Shown in pieces: positions 24,172 through 32,223 of a stretch of 52,122 nucleotides of DNA (the stretch's first letter is position 1; every line of letters starts with the position of its first letter). The notes beneath the pieces were generated by a model. It did not search any database and had not been told where the DNA came from. It saw nothing but the letters and a program-made list of their open reading frames with translations. Location of the stretch: NCBI RefSeq assembly GCF_000282975.1, contig NZ_ALJC01000123.1, forward strand, positions 1 to 52,122, read 5' to 3'. The translations under genes were made by a program, and so were the position numbers. The stretch is from Pseudomonas psychrophila HA-4 (GTDB lineage Bacteria > Pseudomonadota > Gammaproteobacteria > Pseudomonadales > Pseudomonadaceae).

Positions 24172-24302
24172 GTAGCAGCTGCCGCAGGCGGCGTCCGGCG
24201 ACGAAGTCGTCGTAAATTCAGCTTCCGCGACCACTCACGTGGACCGCGTACACAGCATTTACGATCGCTGCGCGACCGGACGTAGCCTTCGGCAACTGCT
24301 AC
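24172..24302. repeat. GTAGC-type long inverted repeat, copy 2
   Basis: GTAGCAGCTGCCG... (24172 onward) is inverted at the right end (...CGGCAACTGCTAC, to 24302). Inner motifs GTCGTAAA and TTTACGATCG mirror each other. It occupies half of the 244-bp gpmI-envC gap. Confidence 0.85.
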
Positions 24303-24399
24303 GGGAGTGGTCTATGACTATTTCACTTTCTTCCATTTCTTATAGGCAACGTTGGCGGGCATACTAGGCCGTCTCGTTCCCCCAGGTGTCGCCCGCCCC

Positions 24400-25686
24400 A
24401 TGCTCCGCGCCCTTATAGCCCTAGCCCTCACGTGCCTGCTGCAACCGGCGTTTGCCGACGAGCGCGCACAAACTCAACAACAGTTGGACGCCACGCGTCA
24501 GGACATCGGTGAGCTGAAAAAGCTTCTCGGTAAGCTCCAAGAAGAAAAAACCGGAGCACAAAAAGACCTGCGCAGCACCGAAACTGAAATCGGCAAGCTG
24601 GAAAAACAGGTGGAGGACCTGCAAAAAGAACTAAAAAAGAGTGAAGGCGAGCTGCTGCGCCTAGATAGCGAGAAGAAAAAACTCCACAGCGCAAAAATTG
24701 AACAGCAACGTCTCATCGCCATTCAAGCCCGTGCCGCGTATCAGGGCGGCCGTCAGGAATACCTCAAGCTGTTACTCAATCAGCAAAACCCCGAGAAGTT
24801 CGCCCGAACCCTCACCTATTACGATTACCTCAGCCAAGCCCGCCTGGCCCAGCTCAAGGGGTTTAACGAAACCCTGCGCCAACTGGCCAACGTCGAAGCT
24901 GATATCAATCTGCAACAAGCGCAACTGCTGACACAAAAAAGCAGCCTGGACACCCAGCGCGCCGAACTCGACAAAGTACGCGCCCAACGCCAGCAAGTAC
25001 TGGCCAAACTCAACAACGACGTCAAAGACCGCGATCAGAAACTCCAAGCGCGCGAGCAAGATCAGGCAGATCTGGCTAAAGTCCTCAAGACCATTGAAGA
25101 AACCCTCGCCCGTCAGGCCCGCGAAGCAGAAGAGGCGCGGCAAAAAGCGCTGATCGCCCAGCAAGAAGCCGAGAAGAAGCGCCAGCGTGAGGCTGAGTCG
25201 GTTGTCACCGATGCCCCGCGCAAACCGGTTCAATCAACACCCGGTGCCTTGGTTTCAAGTGCGGGCGTCTCTTATGGCGGACCTTTTTCTCAGGCGAGGG
25301 GCAAACTTCCTTGGCCTGTTGATGGTCGATTGCTTGCGCGCTTCGGTGAAAGCCGTGGCGATGACGCCCGTACCAAGTGGGACGGCGTAATGATCAGCGC
25401 CACTGCGGGCACCCAGGTGCACGCGGTGCACGGGGGTCGCGTGGTGTTTGCCGACTGGCTGCGCGGCGCAGGCCAACTGGTCATTCTGGACCACGGTAAT
25501 GGTTACTTAAGCTTGTATGGCCACAATCAGACATTGCTTAAGGCCGCCGGAGACGTTGTTAAAGCTGGCGATGTGATTTCCACCGTGGGCAACAGCGGCG
25601 GGCAAGCAACACCAGCGCTGTATTTTGCTATTCGTCAGCAGGGCCGCCCCAGCGACCCTGCACAATGGTGTCGCACTCAAGGATGA
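24400..25686 (+). CDS. envC: EnvC-like murein hydrolase activator
   Basis: A 428-residue exported protein: signal peptide (MLRALIALALTCLLQPAFA), a long coiled coil (about residues 22-260, KLQEEKTGAQKDLRSTETEI and similar heptads), a basic linker, then a C-terminal LytM/M23 domain (about 315-428). The metal-binding residues of active M23 peptidases are degraded: the usual H-x-G-x-D is KWDGVMI and the final H-x-H is replaced by LYFAIR. This matches EnvC, which binds FtsEX and switches on cell-separation amidases rather than cutting murein itself. I chose the ATG at 24400 because it starts the signal peptide. ctpA follows 35 bp downstream. Confidence 0.92.
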   Translation: MLRALIALALTCLLQPAFADERAQTQQQLDATRQDIGELKKLLGKLQEEKTGAQKDLRSTETEIGKLEKQVEDLQKELKKSEGELLRLDSEKKKLHSAKIEQQRLIAIQARAAYQGGRQEYLKLLLNQQNPEKFARTLTYYDYLSQARLAQLKGFNETLRQLANVEADINLQQAQLLTQKSSLDTQRAELDKVRAQRQQVLAKLNNDVKDRDQKLQAREQDQADLAKVLKTIEETLARQAREAEEARQKALIAQQEAEKKRQREAESVVTDAPRKPVQSTPGALVSSAGVSYGGPFSQARGKLPWPVDGRLLARFGESRGDDARTKWDGVMISATAGTQVHAVHGGRVVFADWLRGAGQLVILDHGNGYLSLYGHNQTLLKAAGDVVKAGDVISTVGNSGGQATPALYFAIRQQGRPSDPAQWCRTQG

Positions 25687-25721
25687 GTCCATCACCTTTA
25701 ATACGTAGGAGTTCGTTCAAC

Positions 25722-27035
25722 ATGCCGCACTTGTCCCGCCTCAACTCGCTGGCCCTGATGATCGCTCTGGTGATTGGCTCGCCTCTGGCGCTGGCTGCCC
25801 AGCCAGTCGCTCAGCCTGCGGCCGCCGCGAGCGCCAAGGCTCCGCTGCCGCTGGAAGAGCTGCGTACATTTGCCGAGGTCATGGACCGCATCAAGGCTGC
25901 GTATGTTGAACCTGTGGACGACAAGACCCTGCTGGAGAACGCCATCAAAGGCATGCTCAGCAACCTTGACCCGCACTCAGCGTATCTGGGGCCAGAAGAC
26001 TTCGCAGAACTGCAAGAAAGCACCAGCGGTGAATTCGGCGGGCTGGGCATAGAAGTCGGCTCTGAAGATGGCAATATCAAAATTGTCTCGCCCATCGACG
26101 ACACCCCAGCCAGCAAGGCCGGGGTTCAGGCGGGCGATTTCATCGTCAAGATCAATGGTCAGCCCACGCGTGGCCTGAGCATGACCGAAGCGGTCGACAA
26201 AATGCGCGGCAAGATCGGGCAAAAGATCACCCTGACTCTGGTGCGCAATGGCGGCACACCGTTCGACGTGACCCTAACCCGCGCCAACATTCAGGTTAAA
26301 AGCGTCAAGGCCCAGCTGCTTGAAGACGGCTACGGCTACATCCGCATTACCCAGTTCCAGGTCAAGACCGGCGAAGAAGTCGCCGCTGCGCTGGCCAAAC
26401 TGCGTAAGGAAAACGGCAACAAAAAACTCAAAGGCATCATCCTTGACCTGCGTAACAACCCTGGCGGCGTGCTGCAATCGGCAGTTGAAGTGGTTGACCA
26501 TTTCATCACCAAAGGCCTGATTGTCTACACCAAAGGCCGCATCGCCAATTCCGAACTGCGTTTCTCGGCCACCGGCAAAGACCTCAGCGAAGGCGTGCCT
26601 TTGGTGGTGTTGATCAACGGCGGCAGCGCGTCGGCGTCGGAGATCGTCGCCGGTGCCTTGCAAGATCAAAAGCGTGGCGTGGTGATGGGCACCACCAGCT
26701 TCGGCAAAGGCTCGGTGCAAACCGTGTTGCCGCTGAACAATGATCGGGCATTGAAAATCACCACCGCGCTGTACTTCACCCCCAACGGGCGCTCGATTCA
26801 AGCCCAGGGCATCGTGCCAGACATCGAAGTCAGCCGCGCCAAGATCACCCGCGAACAAGACACCGAGTACTACAAAGAGGCCGACCTACAAGGGCACCTC
26901 GGCAACGGCAACGGTGGTGCAGACAAACCTACCGGCTCCGGCCCCAAAGCCAAAGCAATGCCACAAGACGATGACTACCAGTTGAGCCAGGCCCTGAGCC
27001 TGCTTAAAGGTCTGAGCATCACTCGCGGCAATTAA
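25722..27035 (+). CDS. ctpA: Carboxyl-terminal processing protease (S41)
   Basis: Periplasmic serine protease, 437 residues. Signal peptide at MPHLSRLNSLALMIALVIGSPLALAA; PDZ domain about 95-175 (SGEFGGLGIEVGSEDGNIKIVSP); catalytic Ser in INGGSASASEIVAGALQ and Lys in TTSFGKGSVQT. The start at 25722 has TAGGAG about 10 bases ahead; the frame is open upstream into envC but without use. In P. aeruginosa CtpA, with the adaptor LbcA, degrades murein cross-link hydrolases such as MepM; the position beside envC fits control of peptidoglycan cutting. Confidence 0.96.
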   Translation: MPHLSRLNSLALMIALVIGSPLALAAQPVAQPAAAASAKAPLPLEELRTFAEVMDRIKAAYVEPVDDKTLLENAIKGMLSNLDPHSAYLGPEDFAELQESTSGEFGGLGIEVGSEDGNIKIVSPIDDTPASKAGVQAGDFIVKINGQPTRGLSMTEAVDKMRGKIGQKITLTLVRNGGTPFDVTLTRANIQVKSVKAQLLEDGYGYIRITQFQVKTGEEVAAALAKLRKENGNKKLKGIILDLRNNPGGVLQSAVEVVDHFITKGLIVYTKGRIANSELRFSATGKDLSEGVPLVVLINGGSASASEIVAGALQDQKRGVVMGTTSFGKGSVQTVLPLNNDRALKITTALYFTPNGRSIQAQGIVPDIEVSRAKITREQDTEYYKEADLQGHLGNGNGGADKPTGSGPKAKAMPQDDDYQLSQALSLLKGLSITRGN

Positions 27036-27037
27036 AC

Positions 27038-27820
27038 GTGCGTTTCGGGTCTGTCTTCGCCCTGCTTTGCTGCCTTTCCGGTGTCGCTCATGCGGCACCG
27101 GCAAGCAACACCCAGGCGCCGCACAAGGCTTATCTGAGCCTGATCATCGACGATCTGGGGCAAAACCTGTCGCGTGATCGGCGCGTGCTCGCCTTCCCCG
27201 GCCCCGTCACCACAGCGGTAATGCCAGACACCCCGCACGCCGCAGAATTTGCCCGAGAGGCGCACAAGGCTGGCAAGATCGTCATTCTGCACATGCCGAT
27301 GGACCCGGCGACGGGGCCATTTGCCTGGCACCCTGACCTGCCCCTCGATGAGTTGGCCAAACGCCTCGACGCAGCCTTCAAGGCGGTGCCCTACACCAGC
27401 GGCATCAACAATCATGAAGGCAGCCGCATGACTGCTCAGCCGCAAGCAATGGCCTGGTTGATGGGCGAGTTGCAACAACGCCACAAGTTTTTTGTCGACA
27501 GCCGAACCAGCGCCAGCACGGTCGCGGCGGCCCAAGCGCAAAAAATTGGGTTGGCCAGCGTTTCGCGGGATGTGTTTCTCGACAACGTGCGCACCGAGCA
27601 AGCGATTACCGAACAGCTCAACACGGCCATCAAACACGCCCGAACCCATGGTTCGGTGGTCATGATCGGCCACCCCTACCCGCAAACCCTCGCGGTACTG
27701 GAGCGCGAACTGCCCAAGCTGAAGGCGCAAGGCATCGAGTGGATTGATATCAAACAGATGATCGGCGTGCGCAGTAACCAGGCGATGGAAGGCCACGGCA
27801 ATGACGGAATTTATCGCTGA
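27038..27820 (+). CDS. Divergent polysaccharide deacetylase family protein
   Basis: A 260-residue exported protein starting at a GTG (27038), two bases after the ctpA stop. VRFGSVFALLCCLSGVAHAA is a signal peptide. The fold is that of the divergent polysaccharide deacetylase family (formerly DUF610, YibQ): LSLIIDDLGQNLSRD, ILHMPMDPATGP, SGINNHEGSRMT, FFVDSRTSA and VMIGHPYPQT. The Asp-Asp, His and Asp positions typical of the NodB core can be matched, so it may be an active periplasmic deacetylase. It closes the envC-ctpA operon and so probably works on the cell wall; substrate unknown. Confidence 0.9.
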   Translation: MRFGSVFALLCCLSGVAHAAPASNTQAPHKAYLSLIIDDLGQNLSRDRRVLAFPGPVTTAVMPDTPHAAEFAREAHKAGKIVILHMPMDPATGPFAWHPDLPLDELAKRLDAAFKAVPYTSGINNHEGSRMTAQPQAMAWLMGELQQRHKFFVDSRTSASTVAAAQAQKIGLASVSRDVFLDNVRTEQAITEQLNTAIKHARTHGSVVMIGHPYPQTLAVLERELPKLKAQGIEWIDIKQMIGVRSNQAMEGHGNDGIYR

Positions 27821-27844
27821 AAGGCCTCTGTTGAAGCATCTGGG

Positions 27845-28600
27845 TTAGAGGTAGCGGGCCCGGATCTTATCCACCACACCCTCAGCCTTGAGCTGATCCA
27901 GCGCCGTCTGCAACTTAACCACCACTTCGTCAGGCACCTCTTTATTCAACGCCAGATAAAGCTCGGCCCGGTTAAAGCGCAGTACCGTTTTAAAGCCTGA
28001 AATACCTACCTGACGCGCCAGAAACTGGCCCGCCGGATCGCCCGTTGCCCAGAGGTCTATTTGCCCGGACAGCAGCTTTCTGGCGTTGTCTTGGTCGCGC
28101 AATACAATCACGGGCGTCAAACCCTGCTTCTCTAGAAACAAGGCAATCACATCGCCTTTATAAGCACCGATCCGGTATTGGCGCGCCTGCTCAAGCGAGT
28201 TCAAATCAATAGGACTGTTGGCCCTTGCCAGCAACACCCAGTCATCCGGGCCAATCGGACCCACCCACTTGAACAGCTTTTCGCGCTCGGGCACACGTGC
28301 CGTGACAAAGACGCCGTAGCCAGGGTTGTCGAGGGCCAAGTTATAGATACGCTCCCAAGGAAAGCGCAACGTCATGCTGTAGCCGATATCGGCCCGTTTG
28401 AACGTTTCACGCAGAATATCGACGGCAATGCCTTCAAGATTCTGGTTCTGCGCAAAGTTCTTGCCGTTTTTGGCCATGTTGTAGGGCGGGAAATTTTCTG
28501 TCAGCAGCACCAGTGATGGACGCTCAGCTTGGGCTGCAAACACGCTGCTCACCAGCAACATCGTGCAACTGGCAAGCAAGAGACAAAGACGCTTAAACAT
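27845..28600 (-). CDS. Periplasmic solute-binding protein, family 3 type
   Basis: A 251-residue exported protein. The ATG at 28600 begins a clear signal peptide (MFKRLCLLLASCTMLLVSSVFAA); the longer open frame upstream is not credible. The body resembles amino-acid-binding proteins of SBP family 3: LTENFPPYNM near the start, GIAVDILRETFKRADIGYSM, and a hinge RYRIGAYKGDVIALFLEKQG. No permease or ATPase gene is adjacent, so it may be an orphan receptor or work with a transporter elsewhere. It lies convergent to the deacetylase gene and upstream of nothing else on its strand; hisF comes 138 bp before it. Confidence 0.85.
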   Translation of the reverse strand: MFKRLCLLLASCTMLLVSSVFAAQAERPSLVLLTENFPPYNMAKNGKNFAQNQNLEGIAVDILRETFKRADIGYSMTLRFPWERIYNLALDNPGYGVFVTARVPEREKLFKWVGPIGPDDWVLLARANSPIDLNSLEQARQYRIGAYKGDVIALFLEKQGLTPVIVLRDQDNARKLLSGQIDLWATGDPAGQFLARQVGISGFKTVLRFNRAELYLALNKEVPDEVVVKLQTALDQLKAEGVVDKIRARYL

Positions 28601-28738
28601 AACGTTTACCCAAATCCATGGTGAGCAAAGAGTGCCGTGGGCTTGCCATGCTGTCCAGTAGCCTTCGGACTTATGGCAGGAGCGGGTAAAGCGATGAAGC
28701 ATCAGCGCCCATTGCGGGCGCCGATGGAACGGGGGCTG

Positions 28739-29509
28739 TTAGCGCACCACAATCCCGCGCTCAGCCATGTAGGCCTTGGCTTCTGGCACGGTGTATTCGC
28801 CAAAGTGGAAAATACTCGCGGCCAGTACCGCACTGGCATGGCCTTCAAGAATACCGTCAGCCAAGTGCTGCAAGTTGCCAACACCCCCCGAAGCGATCAC
28901 CGGGATGCCAAGCGCATCGCTGATCGCACGGGTCACGCCTAAATCGAAGCCGCTTTTCATGCCGTCCTGATCCATGCTGGTCAGCAAGATCTCACCAGCA
29001 CCCAAGCCCTCCATCTTCATCGCCCACTCGACGGCATCGAGCCCGGTTGGCTTGCGCCCGCCGTGGGTGAAGATTTCCCAGCGCGGGGTTTCGCCAGGCA
29101 GCGAGACCTTTTTGGCGTCAATCGCAACCACGATGCACTGCGAGCCAAAATGCTGCGCCGCCTCACCGACAAACTCCGGGTTAAACACCGCCGCAGTGTT
29201 GATCGACACCTTGTCGGCGCCCGCATTGAGCAGGTTGCGGATGTCTTGAATGCAGCGCACGCCACCGCCCACGGTCAGCGGGATGAACACCTGGCTGGCC
29301 ATGCGCTCAACGGTATGCAACGTAGTGTCGCGGCCATCGACGCTGGCGGTAATGTCGAGAAAGGTAATCTCGTCAGCACCTTGCTCGTCATAACGACGGG
29401 CGATTTCTACCGGGTCGCCCGCGTCGCGGATGTTCTCGAACTTGACGCCCTTCACGACCCGGCCGTTATCCACGTCCAGGCAAGGGATGATGCGCTTAGC
29501 TAACGCCAA
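28739..29509 (-). CDS. hisF: Imidazole glycerol phosphate synthase, cyclase subunit
   Basis: With HisH makes imidazole glycerol phosphate and AICAR, step 5 of histidine synthesis. A 256-residue TIM barrel; catalytic Asp11 in PCLDVDNGRVVKG and Asp near 130 in VVAIDAKKV, phosphate loops TVGGGVR and ASGGVGN. Full length. It is the last gene of the hisB-hisH-DUF2164-hisA-hisF cluster, separated from hisA by 86 bp that carry an inverted repeat. Confidence 0.98.
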   Translation of the reverse strand: MALAKRIIPCLDVDNGRVVKGVKFENIRDAGDPVEIARRYDEQGADEITFLDITASVDGRDTTLHTVERMASQVFIPLTVGGGVRCIQDIRNLLNAGADKVSINTAAVFNPEFVGEAAQHFGSQCIVVAIDAKKVSLPGETPRWEIFTHGGRKPTGLDAVEWAMKMEGLGAGEILLTSMDQDGMKSGFDLGVTRAISDALGIPVIASGGVGNLQHLADGILEGHASAVLAASIFHFGEYTVPEAKAYMAERGIVVR

Positions 29510-29530
29510 AAGCTTAATCTCCGATTAAGA

Positions 29531-29610
29531 AGCTGCAAGCTTCAAGCTGCAAGTAAAGGCAAAACTCGGTCGCGCTTTAACTTGCGGCTTGAGGCTTATG
29601 ACTTGAAGCT
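29531..29610. repeat. GCTGCAAGCTT-type inverted repeat between hisA and hisF
   Basis: AGCTTCAAGCTGCAAGTAAAG (29538 area) is mirrored by CTTTAACTTGCGGCTTGAGGC (29575 onward). A relative with TTGCGGCTTG and GAGGCTTG arms lies at 30366-30453. The right arm of this copy runs into the hisA reading frame and supplies its last codons (...SFKS-stop). Confidence 0.75.
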
Positions 29611-30345
29611 GGCCGCGTAGCCATCACACAGTGACTGAGCCTCTGCAACATCCAGCGTGCCCTCATAAATTGCGCGGCCAGTAATAGCGCCCACAATGCC
29701 CGGCGCCTTGGCGTCCAGCAGGGCTTTGATATCGCCCAGGTTGTGAATGCCGCCCGACGCGATCACCGGGATGCTGGTGGCCGCGGCCAAAGCTGCGGTG
29801 AACTCTACGTTACAGCCCTGCATCATGCCGTCTTTAGCGATATCGGTATAAACGATGGCCGATACGCCGTCGGCTTCAAAGCGCTTAGCCAGGTCGATGA
29901 CCTGCACGTTGCTGACTTCAGCCCAGCCGTCAGTGGCCACGAAGCCATCTTGCGCATCCATGCCGACAATGATTTTGCCGGGGAAGGCACGGCACGCTTC
30001 AGCCACGAACTCCGGGTTCTTGACCGCTTTGGTGCCCAGAATCACGTAGCTCACGCCCGCCTTGACGTAGTGCTCGATGGTTTCCAGTGAGCGAATGCCA
30101 CCGCCAATCTGAATCGGCAGGGGCGGGTAACGCTTGGCAATGGCCGTGACCACGTCACCGTTGACCGGCTGACCTTCAAAGGCGCCGTTCAGGTCCACCA
30201 AGTGCAGACGACGGCAACCGCCCTCTACCCATTTAGCAGCCATGCTCACCGGGTCATCGGAGAACACAGTGGAATCTTCCATGCGGCCCTGGCGCAGACG
30301 TACACAGGCACCGTCTTTAAGATCGATAGCGGGGATAATTAGCAT
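29596..30345 (-). CDS. hisA: ProFAR isomerase (phosphoribosylformimino-AICAR isomerase)
   Basis: Catalyses the Amadori isomerisation of ProFAR to PRFAR in histidine synthesis. TIM barrel of 249 residues from the ATG at 30345 (MLIIPAIDLKDGACVRLRQG); catalytic Asp8 in AIDLKDG and Asp near 130 in VYTDIAKDG; phosphate loops QIGGGIR and ASGGIHN. The C-terminal SFKS is encoded within the adjoining repeat. The frame is open upstream to 30387, but this is repeat sequence. Confidence 0.97.
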   Translation of the reverse strand: MLIIPAIDLKDGACVRLRQGRMEDSTVFSDDPVSMAAKWVEGGCRRLHLVDLNGAFEGQPVNGDVVTAIAKRYPPLPIQIGGGIRSLETIEHYVKAGVSYVILGTKAVKNPEFVAEACRAFPGKIIVGMDAQDGFVATDGWAEVSNVQVIDLAKRFEADGVSAIVYTDIAKDGMMQGCNVEFTAALAAATSIPVIASGGIHNLGDIKALLDAKAPGIVGAITGRAIYEGTLDVAEAQSLCDGYAASFKS

Positions 30346-30365
30346 GCTTTTTCCTTCGTCAAAAG

Positions 30366-30453
30366 AGCTGCAAGTTGTGGGCTTCAAGCGGCAAGAAAAA
30401 GCGCAGTGCAGCCACGCTTTTAACTTGCGGCTTGGTGCTTGAGGCTTGCCGCT
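30366..30453. repeat. GCTGCAAG/CTTGCGGC-type inverted repeat upstream of hisA
   Basis: GAGCTGCAAGTTGTGGGCTT... on the left and TAACTTGCGGCTTGGTGCTT on the right form an imperfect dyad, with a GCGCAGTG loop region. It fills most of the 111-bp gap between the DUF2164 gene and hisA. Same family as 29531-29610. Confidence 0.7.
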
Positions 30454-30456
30454 GAC

Positions 30457-30714
30457 TTAGTTCTTTTCAAGTGCCCACAGGTCGCTTTCGATGCTCTCGA
30501 ACCTCTCTTTGAGGTGCGTCTGCACATCGAAAATCGCACGATTGTAGTAATGCGGCGCGATTTCGCGAGTGAACAGCTCAAGGATTTCAGCCGCCTCAAA
30601 CGAACCCACGTCCAGTTCGAAGCGGTCTTGCATAAAGCGCTTGATCTTGCTGTTGGCTTCGCTCTCTTGCTCGGGAGTGAGCGTGAGAATCGGCGGCTTT
30701 TTACGGGGAGCCAT
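30457..30714 (-). CDS. DUF2164 family protein
   Basis: An 85-residue cytoplasmic protein (MAPRKKPPILTLTPEQESEA...). It is mostly charged helix; DRFELDVGSFEAAEILELFTREIAPHYYNRAIFD is the DUF2164 hallmark, with an acidic, aromatic core. The ATG at 30714 overlaps the hisH stop by one base (TAATG), so it is translated with hisH. Function unknown; embedding in the his operon suggests co-expression only. Confidence 0.85.
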   Translation of the reverse strand: MAPRKKPPILTLTPEQESEANSKIKRFMQDRFELDVGSFEAAEILELFTREIAPHYYNRAIFDVQTHLKERFESIESDLWALEKN

Positions 30715-31352
30715 TACCAGCGCCCATCCCAAGCCACGAAATTTTCCAGCAACTGCAAGCCATGGGTGTGGCTCTTCTCGGGGTGGAACTGCACCGCGAA
30801 ACGCGACCCTTCAGCCAGCGCGGCCGCGAAGTCGACGCCGTAATGCCCACCACCCACCACTTGGCGGGGGTTGCCCGCCGCAATGTAGTAGCTGTGCACA
30901 AAGTAGAAACGTGCCAGGTCTGGGATGCTGTGCCACAGCGGGTGATCAACCTTCTGTTGCACTTGATTCCAGCCCATGTGCGGCACCTTGAGGTGCTCGC
31001 CGTCTTCGTGCAGATCTTTGCCGAAGAACTTCACCTGGCCTGGGAACAGGCCGATGCAGTCAACGCCGCCGTTCTCTTCGCTGCTGTCGAGCAAGGCTTG
31101 CATGCCGACGCAGATTCCTAGAAACGGGCGGTCTTGGCTGACCTCACGCACCAGCGAATCGAAACCCAAACGACGAATCTCAGCCATGCAATCGCGAATC
31201 GCGCCAACACCCGGGAACACCACGCGGTCAGCTTCGCGAATCACATTGGCGTCACTGGTAATCAGCACCCGACCAGCGCCAACGTGTTCCAGCGCCTTGG
31301 CCACCGAGTGCAAGTTACCCATGCCGTAGTCGATAACCGCCACTGTCTGCAT
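30714..31352 (-). CDS. hisH: Imidazole glycerol phosphate synthase, glutamine amidotransferase subunit
   Basis: Supplies ammonia from glutamine to HisF. A 212-residue class I amidotransferase: nucleophile Cys in FLGICVGMQALL, and the His/Glu of the triad in QFHPEKSHTHGL. The oxyanion region YGMGNLHSVAKAL is at the N-terminus. It starts at 31352 with its ATG overlapping the hisB stop by one base (TGATG). Intact. Confidence 0.98.
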   Translation of the reverse strand: MQTVAVIDYGMGNLHSVAKALEHVGAGRVLITSDANVIREADRVVFPGVGAIRDCMAEIRRLGFDSLVREVSQDRPFLGICVGMQALLDSSEENGGVDCIGLFPGQVKFFGKDLHEDGEHLKVPHMGWNQVQQKVDHPLWHSIPDLARFYFVHSYYIAAGNPRQVVGGGHYGVDFAAALAEGSRFAVQFHPEKSHTHGLQLLENFVAWDGRW

Positions 31353-31945
31353 CAGAGCACGCCCTTGGTCGATGGCATTTGCCCTGCCATGCGCTCATCG
31401 AGCGTGATCGCCATGCGCAGCGCGCGGCCGAAGGCCTTGAACACGGTTTCGATCTGGTGGTGGGTGTTGGTGCCACGTAGGTTGTCGATGTGCAGCGTCA
31501 CGTTGGCGTGGTTCACGAAGCCCTGAAAGAACTCCTGAAACAGGTCAACGTCGAAACCGCCGACGGTAGCGCGGGTATACGGAATATGCATTTGCAGGCC
31601 TGGACGGCCAGAGAAATCGATCACTACGCGCGACAGCGCTTCATCCAGCGGGACATAAGCGTGCCCGTAGCGAGTCATGCCTTTTTTATCGCCGACCGCT
31701 TGGTTGAAGGCTTTACCGAGGGTAATGCCGACGTCCTCGACGGTATGGTGATCGTCGATATGCAGGTCGCCTTTGCACTCGATGTCCAGGTCAATCAGCC
31801 CATGTCGGGCGATCTGGTCGAGCATGTGCTCAAGAAAAGGCACACCGATATCAAATCGGGCCTTACCGGTACCATCCAAGTTGATCGAGGCTTTGATCTG
31901 GGTTTCCAGAGTATCGCGCTCGACTGACGCCTTACGTTCGGCCAT
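31352..31945 (-). CDS. hisB: Imidazoleglycerol-phosphate dehydratase
   Basis: Dehydrates imidazole glycerol phosphate to imidazole acetol phosphate. 197 residues from the ATG at 31945 (MAERKASVERDT), GGAG 6 bases ahead; the GTG one codon upstream is unlikely. Manganese-binding motifs: FLEHMLDQIARHG, DDHHTVEDVGI and the second HAYVPLDEALSRVVIDFSGRP. First gene of the his cluster, monofunctional as usual in pseudomonads. Its 5' gap to the MFS gene carries a GTAGC-type repeat. Confidence 0.98.
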   Translation of the reverse strand: MAERKASVERDTLETQIKASINLDGTGKARFDIGVPFLEHMLDQIARHGLIDLDIECKGDLHIDDHHTVEDVGITLGKAFNQAVGDKKGMTRYGHAYVPLDEALSRVVIDFSGRPGLQMHIPYTRATVGGFDVDLFQEFFQGFVNHANVTLHIDNLRGTNTHHQIETVFKAFGRALRMAITLDERMAGQMPSTKGVL

Positions 31946-32060
31946 CACCAGCTCCGCAAAATCATTGGGCGAAAAAGGTGGCCATTATAGGCACGGGTCA
32001 GGCAAACAGAAACATTGAAGGGGATAAGACTGACGTAATGCGTCCAAGGCACCGAACGGC

Positions 32061-32206
32061 GTAGCAACTGCCGAGCTCCGCGAGGCTGCGTCCGATTGCG
32101 AAGCGATCGTAAAACCTGAGATCACGGTCAATATGAAACACCGCACTATCTGGTTTTACGACGGCCCTGCCGCCGGACGCAGCCTCGCGGAGCTCGGCAG
32201 CTGCTA
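32061..32206. repeat. GTAGC-type long inverted repeat, copy 3
   Basis: GTAGCAACTGCCGAGCTCCG (32061 onward) is inverted exactly at 32187-32206, except one base in the outer arm. Inner motifs ATCGTAAAACC and GGTTTTACGA mirror each other. It lies between hisB (its 5' side) and the 3' end of the MFS gene. Confidence 0.85.
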
Positions 32207-32223
32207 CGCAATTGCTTTACGAC

